DNA from: Longimicrobiaceae bacterium
GTDB taxonomy: Bacteria; Gemmatimonadota; Gemmatimonadetes; Longimicrobiales; Longimicrobiaceae
Assembly (NCBI GenBank): GCA_030447645.1
Contig: JAUJOM010000002.1
Span: 158,915-191,581 of the forward strand
DNA length: 32,667 nucleotides
Direction: 5' to 3'
The translations under genes and the position numbers were made by a program. The notes under the pieces were generated by a model. It did not search any database. It worked only from the letters and a program-made list of their open reading frames with translations, and had not been told where the DNA came from. Positions 1 to 7,532 of this stretch are shown piece by piece; the first letter of the stretch is position 1, and each line of letters opens with the position of its first letter.

Positions 1-223
1 AGAGTAGCGCGCGCAAGAGAAGAGCAGGTAGCAAGGAGAGGAGGAAGACCGGACGGCTCTGCGCAATCTCCAGAGCGGAGAGGCACTGTGCTCGTGGTTT
101 AGCATCTCTGAGATACTTGCCCGTTCGCTTTCTGGCCTTGCCGCCTGGTCGGAAGACAATGGCGTTGAGCCCAGCCGCGCCCGCGGGTACGGGCCTCTGG
201 CCCAAAGCAGCCATGCCCCGGAG

Positions 224-1450
224 TTGTGGGTCGCAGAAGGTTTCACGGCTGCGAAGCTGAGTGCGAGCCTCGCCCCCTCCAGGGTGAATCCCGGCTTCGC
301 GGTGCCGCAGGCACACGACGGCATGGCTGCGTTCGGCCTGCCGAACGGCAACGTCCGCCTGATCCGCAACCACGAGATTCGCGATTCGGTCGCCAACGCG
401 TTGCCACTCGGAAGTCCAGCGCGCTCCTACGACACCAAGGCCGGCGGCGGCACCACCTCCCTGGAGGTGAAGCAAGGCCGTGACGGCTCGGTGGAGCTGG
501 TGGCGGAGTTCGTCAGCCTGAGCGGCACGCACGTGAACTGCGCCGGCGGACCGACCCCCTGGGGGAGCTGGATCAGCTGCGAGGAAACCACCGAGGGACC
601 CACGCAGGGGCGGCTCAGGGCCCATGGTTACTGCTTCGAGGTGCCTGCGTCCGCAACCTCCGAAGTGGACCCGGTACCGCTCAAGGCGATGGGGCGCTTC
701 ACCCACGAAGCCATCGCCATCGACCCGGCAACCGGCATCGTGTACGAAACCGAGGATTTGTCGTACAACGCGGCGGCGCGCCGTGGCTCGGGCTTTTACC
801 GCTTCCTTCCCACCAGCCCGGGAAACCTGGCCGCGGGCGGCAGGCTGCAAATGCTGGCGGTCAGGGACCAGCCGAACTTCAACACCATCACCGGCCAGCA
901 GGTGGGTGCATCCCTGCCCACGACCTGGGTGGACATTCCCAATCCCGACCCGGTGGAGGCGGAAACCAACGCGGCGGCCGTGTTTCAGCAGGGTTGGGCG
1001 CGCAGTGCCGCAGTGTTTCAGCGCCTCGAAGGGTGCTGGTATGGCGACGGCAACATTTATTTCAACGCCACCAGCGGTGGCAACGCCGGTGCGGGACAGG
1101 TGTGGGCCTTCCGGCCCCTGGGGGGTGACTCCGGTCAGCTCACCCTGATCTTTGAATCGCCATCCACGGAAGTGCTGGACAGTCCGGACAACATCTGCGT
1201 CAGCCCGCGTGGCGGCCTGGTGCTCTGCGAGGACGGGGATGCGGTGCAGTATCTCCGCGGCCTGACCCGGCAGGGACAGCTCTTCGACTTCGTGCGGAGC
1301 GCGGGGGAGTCGGCAGAGTTCGCCGGTGCCTGCTTCAGCCCCAACGGCAGGACGTTCTTTTTCAACATCCAGGGCTCCACTTCCCGGCTGGGAACCACAG
1401 CGGGCGGCACGTACGCCGTGTGGGGTCCGTGGGAAGACGGAGCATTGTAG
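224..1450 (+). CDS. PhoX-like alkaline phosphatase (DUF839 family), N-terminus unresolved
   Basis: The protein matches the PhoX/DUF839 family, calcium- and iron-dependent phosphomonoesterases that release phosphate from organic esters, normally exported by Tat. Family-typical stretches are AHDGMAAF near residue 30, RNHE near 48, the GGPTPWGSWISCEET block near 107-121, FTHEAIAIDP near 158 and SPDNICVSPRGG near 320. The only usable start is the TTG at 224, but the same frame stays open upstream to about base 32 without a start codon. It reads RGYGPL shortly before the TTG, a PhoX-like segment that normally follows the signal peptide. The real N-terminus and any Tat signal therefore probably lie upstream in a broken frame. 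Placement beside phoB and phoU genes supports a Pho-regulon role. The family call is firm; the start is not. Confidence 0.85.
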   Translation: MWVAEGFTAAKLSASLAPSRVNPGFAVPQAHDGMAAFGLPNGNVRLIRNHEIRDSVANALPLGSPARSYDTKAGGGTTSLEVKQGRDGSVELVAEFVSLSGTHVNCAGGPTPWGSWISCEETTEGPTQGRLRAHGYCFEVPASATSEVDPVPLKAMGRFTHEAIAIDPATGIVYETEDLSYNAAARRGSGFYRFLPTSPGNLAAGGRLQMLAVRDQPNFNTITGQQVGASLPTTWVDIPNPDPVEAETNAAAVFQQGWARSAAVFQRLEGCWYGDGNIYFNATSGGNAGAGQVWAFRPLGGDSGQLTLIFESPSTEVLDSPDNICVSPRGGLVLCEDGDAVQYLRGLTRQGQLFDFVRSAGESAEFAGACFSPNGRTFFFNIQGSTSRLGTTAGGTYAVWGPWEDGAL

Positions 1451-1456
1451 CAGCCC

Positions 1457-1687
1457 ATGGGTGCGTGCGTGGACGAGCTCCGGCTGTTCGAGGAGTGCGG
1501 GGTCACCTACACGGTACGGATCACGCCGCACGAGTGCGAGCGCGTCGGCGTGCACCCGCAGATGAACTCCGTGGTTTTCGAGGCCAAGGGACGGGTGTGG
1601 TGGACCCCCGTCCTGAGCACCGTGCGACTGGACCGGCTGACCCGAAGGGAGCTGGTCAAGCTGCTCGACTGCGCCACGCAGCCATAA
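1457..1687 (+). CDS. small hypothetical protein, 76 aa
   Basis: I do not recognise this protein. It starts with ATG six bases after the PhoX stop, on the same strand, and its codons end mostly in G or C like the neighbouring genes, which argues that it is translated. The sequence is mixed charged and hydrophobic, with four cysteines, two tryptophans in a row near residue 49 and a C-terminal helix-like stretch (LTRRELVKLL). It has no signal peptide or membrane segment. The spacing suggests co-transcription with the phosphatase. No good Shine-Dalgarno sequence is visible, so translation may depend on coupling. Confidence 0.5.
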   Translation: MGACVDELRLFEECGVTYTVRITPHECERVGVHPQMNSVVFEAKGRVWWTPVLSTVRLDRLTRRELVKLLDCATQP

Positions 1688-1801
1688 CCGGCAACACGCG
1701 CAGTCGTTACACGATTGCAACGCCGCGTTCCGCATTTTGTCACGCTTGCGGGGGAGATTCCGGTGAGCTGGCAGGCAGGAGCCCCGACTCAGGAGGATGC
1801 G

Positions 1802-2647
1802 ATGAATCCACCAGCCGAGGTTCGACGGGTGGTGCTGGCTGTGCTGGATGGCCTACGCGCGGATGCGATCCCGCGCTTCCACCTTCCCCACGCGCAGCGC
1901 CTGGTCCGCGAGGGCGCTGCCACCCTTTCGGGGCGGACGGTCTCCCCCAGCGTGACCGCCGCGGCGCTGACTTCCCTTTTCACCGGAGTCCCACCCGAGG
2001 AGCATGGAGTGGATAGCGATCGCTTTCGGCTGCCGGCTCGGAGGCGGGTGCTCCACCCCATCCCCGCATTGCTTGCGGCTGCCGGGCAGCCATCCTCCGC
2101 CTTTTTGGCCCGGCTACCCCTGCTGGCACAGTGGACTGCCCGGCGCCTCGCCCACCACTCCAAGGTCGGAAGAGCCCACTTCCAGGGCAGCTGCGCGGCG
2201 GAGATCCTGGACGCGGCGCTGCCCACTCTGCGGGAGCAGCAGCGTGGCCTGGTGTTTCTCCACTGGCCCGACGCAGACCGCGCCGGCCATGCTCACGGCT
2301 GGATGTCCCCGGAGTACCGGAGGGCCGCGACCCGGCTGGACGGCGCGCTGGGACGGCTGGTGGACAGCCTGGACATCCTGAACGACCCTGGCACCCTGCT
2401 CATCGTGTGTGCGGACCACGGTGGGGGCGGGCACAAACCGGACGACCATGAAAGCGAGCACCCCCTGGATACCACCATTCCCCTGCTGCTCGCCGGCGGC
2501 GGCGAGGTGCTGCGCGACCTGGCGGAAATCGCGCACCTGCTGGACGTCCCCACGACTTTGCGGTGGGCGCTGCGCATCCGGTGCCCGGCGAGCTACCCCG
2601 GCCGTCCGCTCACTGAAGCGTTCGTCCGCCTGCCGGTGGCGGCATGA
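1802..2647 (+). CDS. alkaline-phosphatase-superfamily phosphodiesterase
   Basis: This is a type I phosphodiesterase / nucleotide pyrophosphatase-like enzyme of about 281 residues, expected to hydrolyse phosphate or phosphonate esters with two metal ions. Metal-ligand motifs are visible in order: VLAVLDGLRAD near the N-terminus, the nucleophile region SPSVTAAALTSLFTG near 45-60, DADRAGHAHGW in the middle and CADHGGGGHKPDDHE near 210. I chose the ATG at 1802 because AGGAGG sits at 1791-1796, five bases ahead; the open frame extends 29 codons further upstream without comparable support. No signal peptide is seen, so it is probably cytoplasmic. The stop overlaps the start of the PhoB-type gene (ATGA), indicating one operon. 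The exact substrate cannot be read from sequence. Confidence 0.78.
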   Translation: MNPPAEVRRVVLAVLDGLRADAIPRFHLPHAQRLVREGAATLSGRTVSPSVTAAALTSLFTGVPPEEHGVDSDRFRLPARRRVLHPIPALLAAAGQPSSAFLARLPLLAQWTARRLAHHSKVGRAHFQGSCAAEILDAALPTLREQQRGLVFLHWPDADRAGHAHGWMSPEYRRAATRLDGALGRLVDSLDILNDPGTLLIVCADHGGGGHKPDDHESEHPLDTTIPLLLAGGGEVLRDLAEIAHLLDVPTTLRWALRIRCPASYPGRPLTEAFVRLPVAA

Positions 2648-3422
2648 GCCAGGTGGGAACGAGCCTAACGGGTGCGCGCGTCCTGGTAGTCGACGATGAG
2701 CCCGACATCGCGGCTCTGCTGGCCTTTCACCTCGCCCGGGCCTCCTTCCGGGTTCGCACGGTGGCGGACGGGCCGGAAACCTTCCGGGCGGTGGAGGCCG
2801 AGCGTCCGGACCTGATCGTGCTGGATGTGCTGCTGCCGGGGCTTTCGGGGCTGGAAGTGCTGCAATCCCTACACGCTCACCTCGAGTTCCGCGAAATCCC
2901 GGTGGTGTTGCTCACCGCCCGGGGCGGGGAAGCGGAGCGGATCGAAGGATTGCGGCTCGGAGCCGACGACTACATCCCCAAGCCATTTTCACCCCCCGAG
3001 CTGGTGCTGCGCGTCGAAGCGGTGCTCCGGCGGACCCGGCAGGAGCCCCCACGTCCGCGCGGCCGGGTGCTGCGGACGGGACCGTTCATCGTGGATCTGG
3101 ACGCGGCGCAGGTCCAGGTTCAGGGGGGGGTGAGCTGGACCTCACTCCCATCGAGTTCCGGCTGCTGCAGGTGCTGGTGGAGCGCCAGGGGCGGGTGCAG
3201 AGCCGGGGACAGTTGCTTCATGCGGTGTGGGAAACCACCGCGCAGCTCACCACCCGCACGGTGGACATGCACATGACCCGTCTCCGCGCCAAGCTGGGTG
3301 AAGCCGCCGACCAGCTGGAAACGGTGCGCGGTTTCGGCTACCGGGTGCGGGCGCAGGGGTCGGCGGGACTGGCTACCCCGATCCCTCAGGAGAACACAGC
3401 CGAGCCCCTGGCCCACGGGTGA
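2644..3422 (+). pseudogene. phoB: PhoB-type response regulator, frame broken at a poly-G run
   Basis: The N-terminal receiver domain (residues ~11-125) has the acidic pair DD at 17-18, phosphoacceptor D61 (VLDVLLPG), T91 and K113 (YIPKPF). A PhoB/OmpR winged-helix DNA-binding domain follows (LTPIEFRLLQVLVERQGR ... VDMHMTRLRAKLG ... VRGFGYRV), but in another frame. The frame changes at eight consecutive Gs (3123-3130): nine or six Gs would restore one continuous protein of about 259 residues. It starts at an ATGA overlap with the upstream enzyme and its stop overlaps the GTG of the PhoU-like gene. No histidine kinase (PhoR) is adjacent. It would activate phosphate-starvation genes if intact. 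The break could be a homopolymer sequencing error or real slippage. Confidence 0.82.
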
Positions 3423-4057
3423 CGACCTACGGGTGGGCGGACGTTCATGCACTCCTGCGCCGGATGGGCGAGTTGGGCACAGACCTCCTGGAAGGCGTGG
3501 TGGACACACTTCAGCGTGGAGACAGTGCTGGAGCGGACGCGATAATCGAACGTGTCCGGGCGATGCGCACGGAACGAGTACGGGTGGAGGAGCTTGGTGG
3601 GCACCTGCTGAACCAGGCCTGGCCCGGGACGCAGCAGGTCCGCCGGGCTGTCGCGACGCTCCAGGCATCTCAGCACCTGGAACGGGTAGGTCAGGAGGTG
3701 GGTGCGCTCGCCGCGATTGTAAGCAGTCGCGGGGGACACCCACTTTGGGAGGCTCCTGCGCTGGCTGCCCTTTCAGTCGGGGCGCGCGCACGGCTCAGGG
3801 ATGCCGTCGAAAGCCTTCTTGCAATGGACATCGTGCGGGCTCAGGGGGTGCTCGCGCAACAAAGCCATGCGGAGATGCACCAGCGGAATTTGATTGAGTC
3901 CCTCCTCCGTCGAGCGGCGGACGACCCCCGCTCCATCGGTCTGGATCTGACGCTGCTCGCGGTGGGGCGCCACCTGGAACGGGTGAGCGAACTGGCGGGG
4001 GATATCGCCGACCTCACCGTCCGAAACGCCGAGTCAGATTCCATCGGCCTCGTTTGA
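3419..4057 (+). CDS. PhoU-like phosphate signalling regulator (short form)
   Basis: This all-helical protein of 212 residues carries two PhoU-type repeats, each with the HLERV signature (near residues 84 and 188), the second continuing as SELAGDIADLTV. PhoU proteins connect the Pst transporter to the PhoR/PhoB system and repress the Pho regulon when phosphate is plentiful. The GTG start at 3419 overlaps the stop of the response-regulator gene, so translation is probably coupled. It is shorter and more divergent than the second PhoU downstream of pstB (16066-16782). The usual metal-binding E-x-x-x-D-x-x-x-N pattern is less perfect here. It may be a PhoB-dedicated paralogue. Confidence 0.8.
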   Translation: MTTYGWADVHALLRRMGELGTDLLEGVVDTLQRGDSAGADAIIERVRAMRTERVRVEELGGHLLNQAWPGTQQVRRAVATLQASQHLERVGQEVGALAAIVSSRGGHPLWEAPALAALSVGARARLRDAVESLLAMDIVRAQGVLAQQSHAEMHQRNLIESLLRRAADDPRSIGLDLTLLAVGRHLERVSELAGDIADLTVRNAESDSIGLV

Positions 4058-4065
4058 CCGGTGAC

Positions 4066-4569
4066 TCAAAGATGGATGCAGCCAGCAGCGACGACACCCA
4101 GCACCGCAAGCGCCCACCCGGCGAGTACGTCACCCGGGTAATGGACCCCGAGGTAGCACCGTGACGCACCCACCAGGCCGGCCAGTCCGAGGGCTCCGAG
4201 AGCGAAGGGAAGCGGCAGCGCGACCGCCAGGGGAAGAGCAAGGGAAAGGGTTGCGGCCGAATGGCCGGAAGGGAAGCTGAAGTGGTCGGGTGCGGCGACC
4301 AGGGACTCGATACCCACGGGAAGCTGGGGACGGGGCCGGCGGATGGCTCGTTTCAGGGCCTGCACGGCCAGATGAGAGATGATCACGGTGCATGCCGGTT
4401 CCGGAATGCCGCCGAGGAGGAGCAGGAGTGCCAAAGGAACCACGGCTGAAGCATCACCCAGAAGGGTCAGGGCGTGCATGGTTCCATCCAAACGGCGGCG
4501 CCGGCAGAGCACGAGCGCGTGGAGCAGTCGTTCGTCGTGTCGGCCCAGTCGCAGCATCCACGAGGTCAT
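4066..4569 (-). CDS. PAP2-family membrane phosphatase
   Basis: The 167-residue protein has all three motifs of the PAP2 acid phosphatase superfamily: KRAIRRPRP (73-81), PSGH (100-103) and SRCYLGVHYPGD (136-147), giving catalytic histidines 103 and 143 and aspartate 147. Hydrophobic segments near 42-54, 107-135 and 148-165 make it an integral membrane protein. Such enzymes dephosphorylate phosphatidic acid or isoprenyl pyrophosphates. It is convergent with the PhoU-like gene, their stops being only a few bases apart, and lies downstream of another minus-strand membrane gene. Next to a glycolipid-synthase-like gene, a phosphatidate phosphatase role in diacylglycerol supply is plausible but inferred. 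Confidence 0.85.
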   Translation of the reverse strand: MTSWMLRLGRHDERLLHALVLCRRRRLDGTMHALTLLGDASAVVPLALLLLLGGIPEPACTVIISHLAVQALKRAIRRPRPQLPVGIESLVAAPDHFSFPSGHSAATLSLALPLAVALPLPFALGALGLAGLVGASRCYLGVHYPGDVLAGWALAVLGVVAAGCIHL

Positions 4570-4634
4570 GCCGTGGATATTCGCTCCGCGTCATGTCAAG
4601 CACACCAAGGCCGTGTAACGATTCTGCACCGGCT

Positions 4635-5088
4635 TCAGTGCCAGCTCAGCAGGTAGAGCGCGAGGCCGATGGCTGCTCCGAGCCAGTACTCGCGCGGCAT
4701 GATCCACCACTATGCGGGCGAGTGCCACCAGATGTGCTTTCGCGGGAAGCGGGATGCACCAAAAGGCCGGGTTGAACACGAACCACAGGTAGTTTTCCAG
4801 AATCCAGAAGCCGACCCAGAACGCCGCGATGCGTGCCTCGGCCGCCAAGGAGGGGACGGTGAAGCCGAGCGCGTAGGGCAGGTGCAGCACCACGAGCAGG
4901 AACAGGTGGGCGTAAAGGTGATAGCCGGTCACCGGACGAGAACCGAACACCAGGCGAGTCCACCGGTTGTCGATCCGCCAGGTAGGGAGATCCCTCGCCC
5001 ACCCGTGGGGCCCCTCGATCTGGACTTCGAGCAAGGCGAAGAAGAGTGCGGAAGCGGCCAGCGCGGCGGCAAACCCCAGATGGATCAT
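4635..5088 (-). pseudogene. multi-pass membrane protein, C-terminus frameshifted
   Basis: I do not know this family. The ATG at 5088 opens a protein with an N-terminal hydrophobic segment (residues 4-20) and three further membrane spans (about 60-78, 88-105, 110-125), with the conserved-looking stretch FWILENYLWFVFNPAFW. The start frame continues to a stop at 4591, but its last ~45 residues look unnatural (RSSHRPRALP). A neighbouring frame instead reads PREYWLGAAIGLALYLLSWH and stops at 4635-4637, a typical final membrane helix. The frame change lies around 4715-4740, and a TAG at 4710-4712 also interrupts the alternative frame. The gene is transcribed towards the PAP2 gene and is divergent from the glycosyltransferase. 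Confidence 0.55.
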
Positions 5089-5120
5089 AGAAACCGGGGA
5101 TTTGCAGATCGCAGGCCATC

Positions 5121-6231
5121 ATGAACAGCCGCGATCATGCCAGCGTTTTGTTGGCTTCCGCCAGGGCAGGGGCAAGACACCTCCGTGCCGCTGAAGCATT
5201 GCGTGGAGCTTTTGCCGCTGAGTCGCCGACCATATGTGTGGAGCACCTGGACGTGCTGGAGCTGGCCCCGCGCTGGGTGCGCACCGCGTACGCCGATGGA
5301 TTCGAGTGGATCGCCGCCCGTGCCCCGCGTGTGTGGCGTCAGATGTACGAGCGCACCAATGAACCCGGCCCTCACTCGCAACGCTGGGGAACCATGGCCG
5401 AGCGGACGCTATTTCGTGCGTTCTATCGTCTTATCAAGGCGGAGCGCTGGAGCATGGTGGTATGCACCCATTTTCTGCCGCTCCAGCTCGCTTCGGCGCG
5501 CTCCTGCCTTTCCCCGTTCGGCACCGTGATTACGGATCTCACCCTGCACCGCTACTGGTTGCAGCCGGGGGTACGGCGCTACTTCGTGGCCACGCCTGCG
5601 CTAGCACAACTCGTGGAGCGCCAGATCCGCGGCGCCCGGGTACTCGCGACCGGCATCCCCGTGGACTCGGCCTTCGCCGTCGCCCCATCGCGCGAGGAAG
5701 CGCGGCAGGCGCTTGGGCTGAACCCGCCCCGTCCAACCGTGCTGGTGATGGGCGGAGGGCTCGGGTTGAGGATCGAGGAAGCCGCACGTGCGGCCTGAAA
5801 TCCGGCGTTGGACGAACTGCAGGTGCTAGCGGTGTGTGGTCACAATGCCGCAGCATGTGAGCGGCTGCGGGCCTGGAGACTCCCCCCGGAATGGCTGCGG
5901 GTGTGGGAATTCGAGCGTAGGATGGAGCAGTTCCTTGCCGCCGCGGACGCGGTAATTAGCAAGCCCGGCGGGCTGTCCAGTAGCGAAACGCTGGCCGTGG
6001 GGCGCCCGCTGATCCTGACCAGGCCGATCGCCGGACAGGAGGAAGGAAATATCCGCGCGCGCGCGTTGCGCTGCACCGGTGATCCTGCTGCGGATACTGC
6101 TCCTTCGTCTGTTTCGGGAGCCGGAGCTGCTTCATACCACCGAGGGAAAAAAGCAACCGGACGCCCGCATGGCGCGGAACATCGCCCGTGGTGTCTTGGG
6201 GGCAATTCCAGCACGGACTGTGTTGTGGTAA
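5121..6231 (+). pseudogene. MGDG-synthase/MurG-like glycosyltransferase, broken
   Basis: The first ~160 residues resemble the N-terminal domain of monogalactosyldiacylglycerol synthases (HFLPLQLASA, TVITDLTLHRYWL, ATGIPVDSAF). A GT28-type C-terminal domain follows (LAVCGHN, AAADAVISKPGGLSSSETLA, PLILTRPIAGQEEGN), where the last motifs bind the nucleotide sugar. A TGA at 5796-5798 interrupts the frame between the two domains and the same frame resumes at once. After about 6060 the frame changes again: the natural C-terminus (RLFREPELLHTTEGKK ... ARNIARGVLGAI) is read in another frame and stops at 6229-6231. Around 6045-6075 a CG-repeat may also mark a small deletion. If functional, it would transfer sugar to diacylglycerol or a related acceptor at the membrane. 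Confidence 0.75.
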
Positions 6232-6350
6232 GGGCGTCCGCAGGTGGATACGACCACGTACCAGCTCTTCGGACCAATTCCTGAGCGCGGCAGTCGGTTC
6301 AAGTTTGTCTCGTACGCGAACAAGCTGTGATTCGATGGTCTTGTCGAATC

Positions 6351-6366
6351 GTTACCAGAACGTTAC
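6351..6366 (+). promoter_or_regulatory. candidate Pho box upstream of porin remnant
   Basis: Two GTTAC pentamers at 6351-6355 and 6362-6366 lie 11 bp apart (GTTACCAGAACGTTAC), 43 bases before the porin start codon. The same architecture, with AGAAC in the spacer, occurs upstream of pstS. PhoB binds direct repeats with an 11-bp period, so this is a good operator candidate. It is inferred from two copies only. Confidence 0.5.
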
Positions 6367-6408
6367 ATTACGCGTTGACTCCGGCGCATCCAGAGAACGT
6401 TCGCATCC

Positions 6409-6590
6409 ATGCCCGACCGTCGGTTCCACAGACAAGTTTGTTCGGTGGCGGTTGCCGCCTTGCTCGCCGCTCTCTCAGTCCCCGCAGCACCTCAGGAACC
6501 TGTAGCCGAGCCCACGCTGCGGGTCAACGCCACAGAAATTACCATCGGTGGCCGCGTCCAGACGCAGTTCAACACCAGCTCCGTGGCGCC
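6409..6590 (+). pseudogene. phosphate-selective porin (OprO/P-like), N-terminal remnant
   Basis: The ATG at 6409 begins a signal peptide (AVAALLAALSVPAAPQE) followed by about 20 residues that look like the first beta strand of phosphate-selective porins of the OprO/OprP type (LRVNATEITIGGRVQTQFNT). Similarity ends near 6575-6590. The open frame continues only to 6621, inside sequence that belongs to the C-terminus of the opposing SusD gene, so at least 300 residues of a normal porin are missing. The candidate Pho box just upstream suits a phosphate-uptake channel. The gene appears truncated by a rearrangement or an assembly join. The family call rests on a short segment. Confidence 0.5.
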
Positions 6591-7523
6591 GACCTGCGCA
6601 CCCGCGTCCAGACCGCCGTAGGAGGCGAAGCTGCTCTGGTAGCCCGGGGCTGCTTGTCGCACGGCCCGCCGCTCCGGCGCGGCGAAGGCGAACAAGCGCG
6701 GGTCTTGTCGCTGCTTCAGCAGGTTGACGAACGATTCTTCCAGGAAGAACGCGGTCTGCACGGAGCGGTTGTTGAAGAGGGGGTAGCGGTTCGCATCGCG
6801 ATCTGCGAACACGAGTTGGGCGTTGTCCGCATTGCTGGCGAAGATGGGGTATCGCGCCGGGTCGCTTGCGATAGTCCGGAACTGCTCCGCCACCTTGAGC
6901 CTGGGATTGCCCTGCTTTGCCGACAGGCTCATCAGCACCCGCAACCGGAACGAGTTGACCAGCTTTCTCCACTTCAGCACGTCGCCCCGGTAAACAACGT
7001 CCCCGGAGAGGGTCCCCCCCTGCGGGCTCAGCAGCTGGTTGGCTTCCTCCAGCTCGGCCAGGATCCCCAGGTACACGTCCTCCTGGCGGTCGTAGGCCGG
7101 CGCGTAGTCGCCGGAGTCAGCCCGCAGCGCCTGGCTGTAGGGGATATCCCCAAAGGTCTGGGTGAGCTGGTAAAAATGCCACGCCCGAAAGAATCGGCCG
7201 AGGGCGACGTAGTTCGGCGTTCCAGTACGTTCTGCTTCCTCCATCATCCTGGCGACGGACCGCAGGGCACCGTAGCCCCCGAAATCGGCGCGCTGCCAGT
7301 TGTAGTACTGGCTTTCGCTGATGCCGTCGGTGAACACCACGTACCGGGAGGCCAGCGCGGCCCCGGTGGAAACCTGGTTGAACGCCTGTACCTCGATGTT
7401 CGTCAGCAGCAGGGAGGGGTGCACCTCCGTCGGGCGATTCGGGTCGGTAGTCAGTTCCCCGAAGTCGTCGCACGCTCCCGCCGCAAGCAGGCTGGTGAGC
7501 AGCAAGAGTTTGGCCTTGTTCAC
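6492..7523 (-). CDS. SusD/RagB-like outer-membrane lipoprotein, C-terminally truncated
   Basis: The N-terminus is a lipoprotein signal (LLLLTSLLAAGACDDF, lipid-bearing cysteine near residue 18). It is followed by SusD-like features: LTTDPNRPTEVHPSLLLTNIE, the TPR-like helix around ALGRFFRAWHFYQLTQTFGDIPYSQAL and the segment YLGILAELEEANQLL. SusD proteins sit on the cell surface as a substrate-binding lid for the SusC channel. About 343 residues are encoded, whereas family members are usually 450-550. Recognisable sequence ends around YGGLDAGAQ near 6600, exactly where the opposing porin remnant ends. The start lies nine bases past the SusC stop, so the pair is co-transcribed. The ligand is unknown; the phosphate-gene context is only suggestive. 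Confidence 0.85.
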   Translation of the reverse strand: MNKAKLLLLTSLLAAGACDDFGELTTDPNRPTEVHPSLLLTNIEVQAFNQVSTGAALASRYVVFTDGISESQYYNWQRADFGGYGALRSVARMMEEAERTGTPNYVALGRFFRAWHFYQLTQTFGDIPYSQALRADSGDYAPAYDRQEDVYLGILAELEEANQLLSPQGGTLSGDVVYRGDVLKWRKLVNSFRLRVLMSLSAKQGNPRLKVAEQFRTIASDPARYPIFASNADNAQLVFADRDANRYPLFNNRSVQTAFFLEESFVNLLKQRQDPRLFAFAAPERRAVRQAAPGYQSSFASYGGLDAGAQVGATELVLNCVWTRPPMVISVALTRSVGSATGS

Positions 7524-7532
7524 GGCTCGTCC

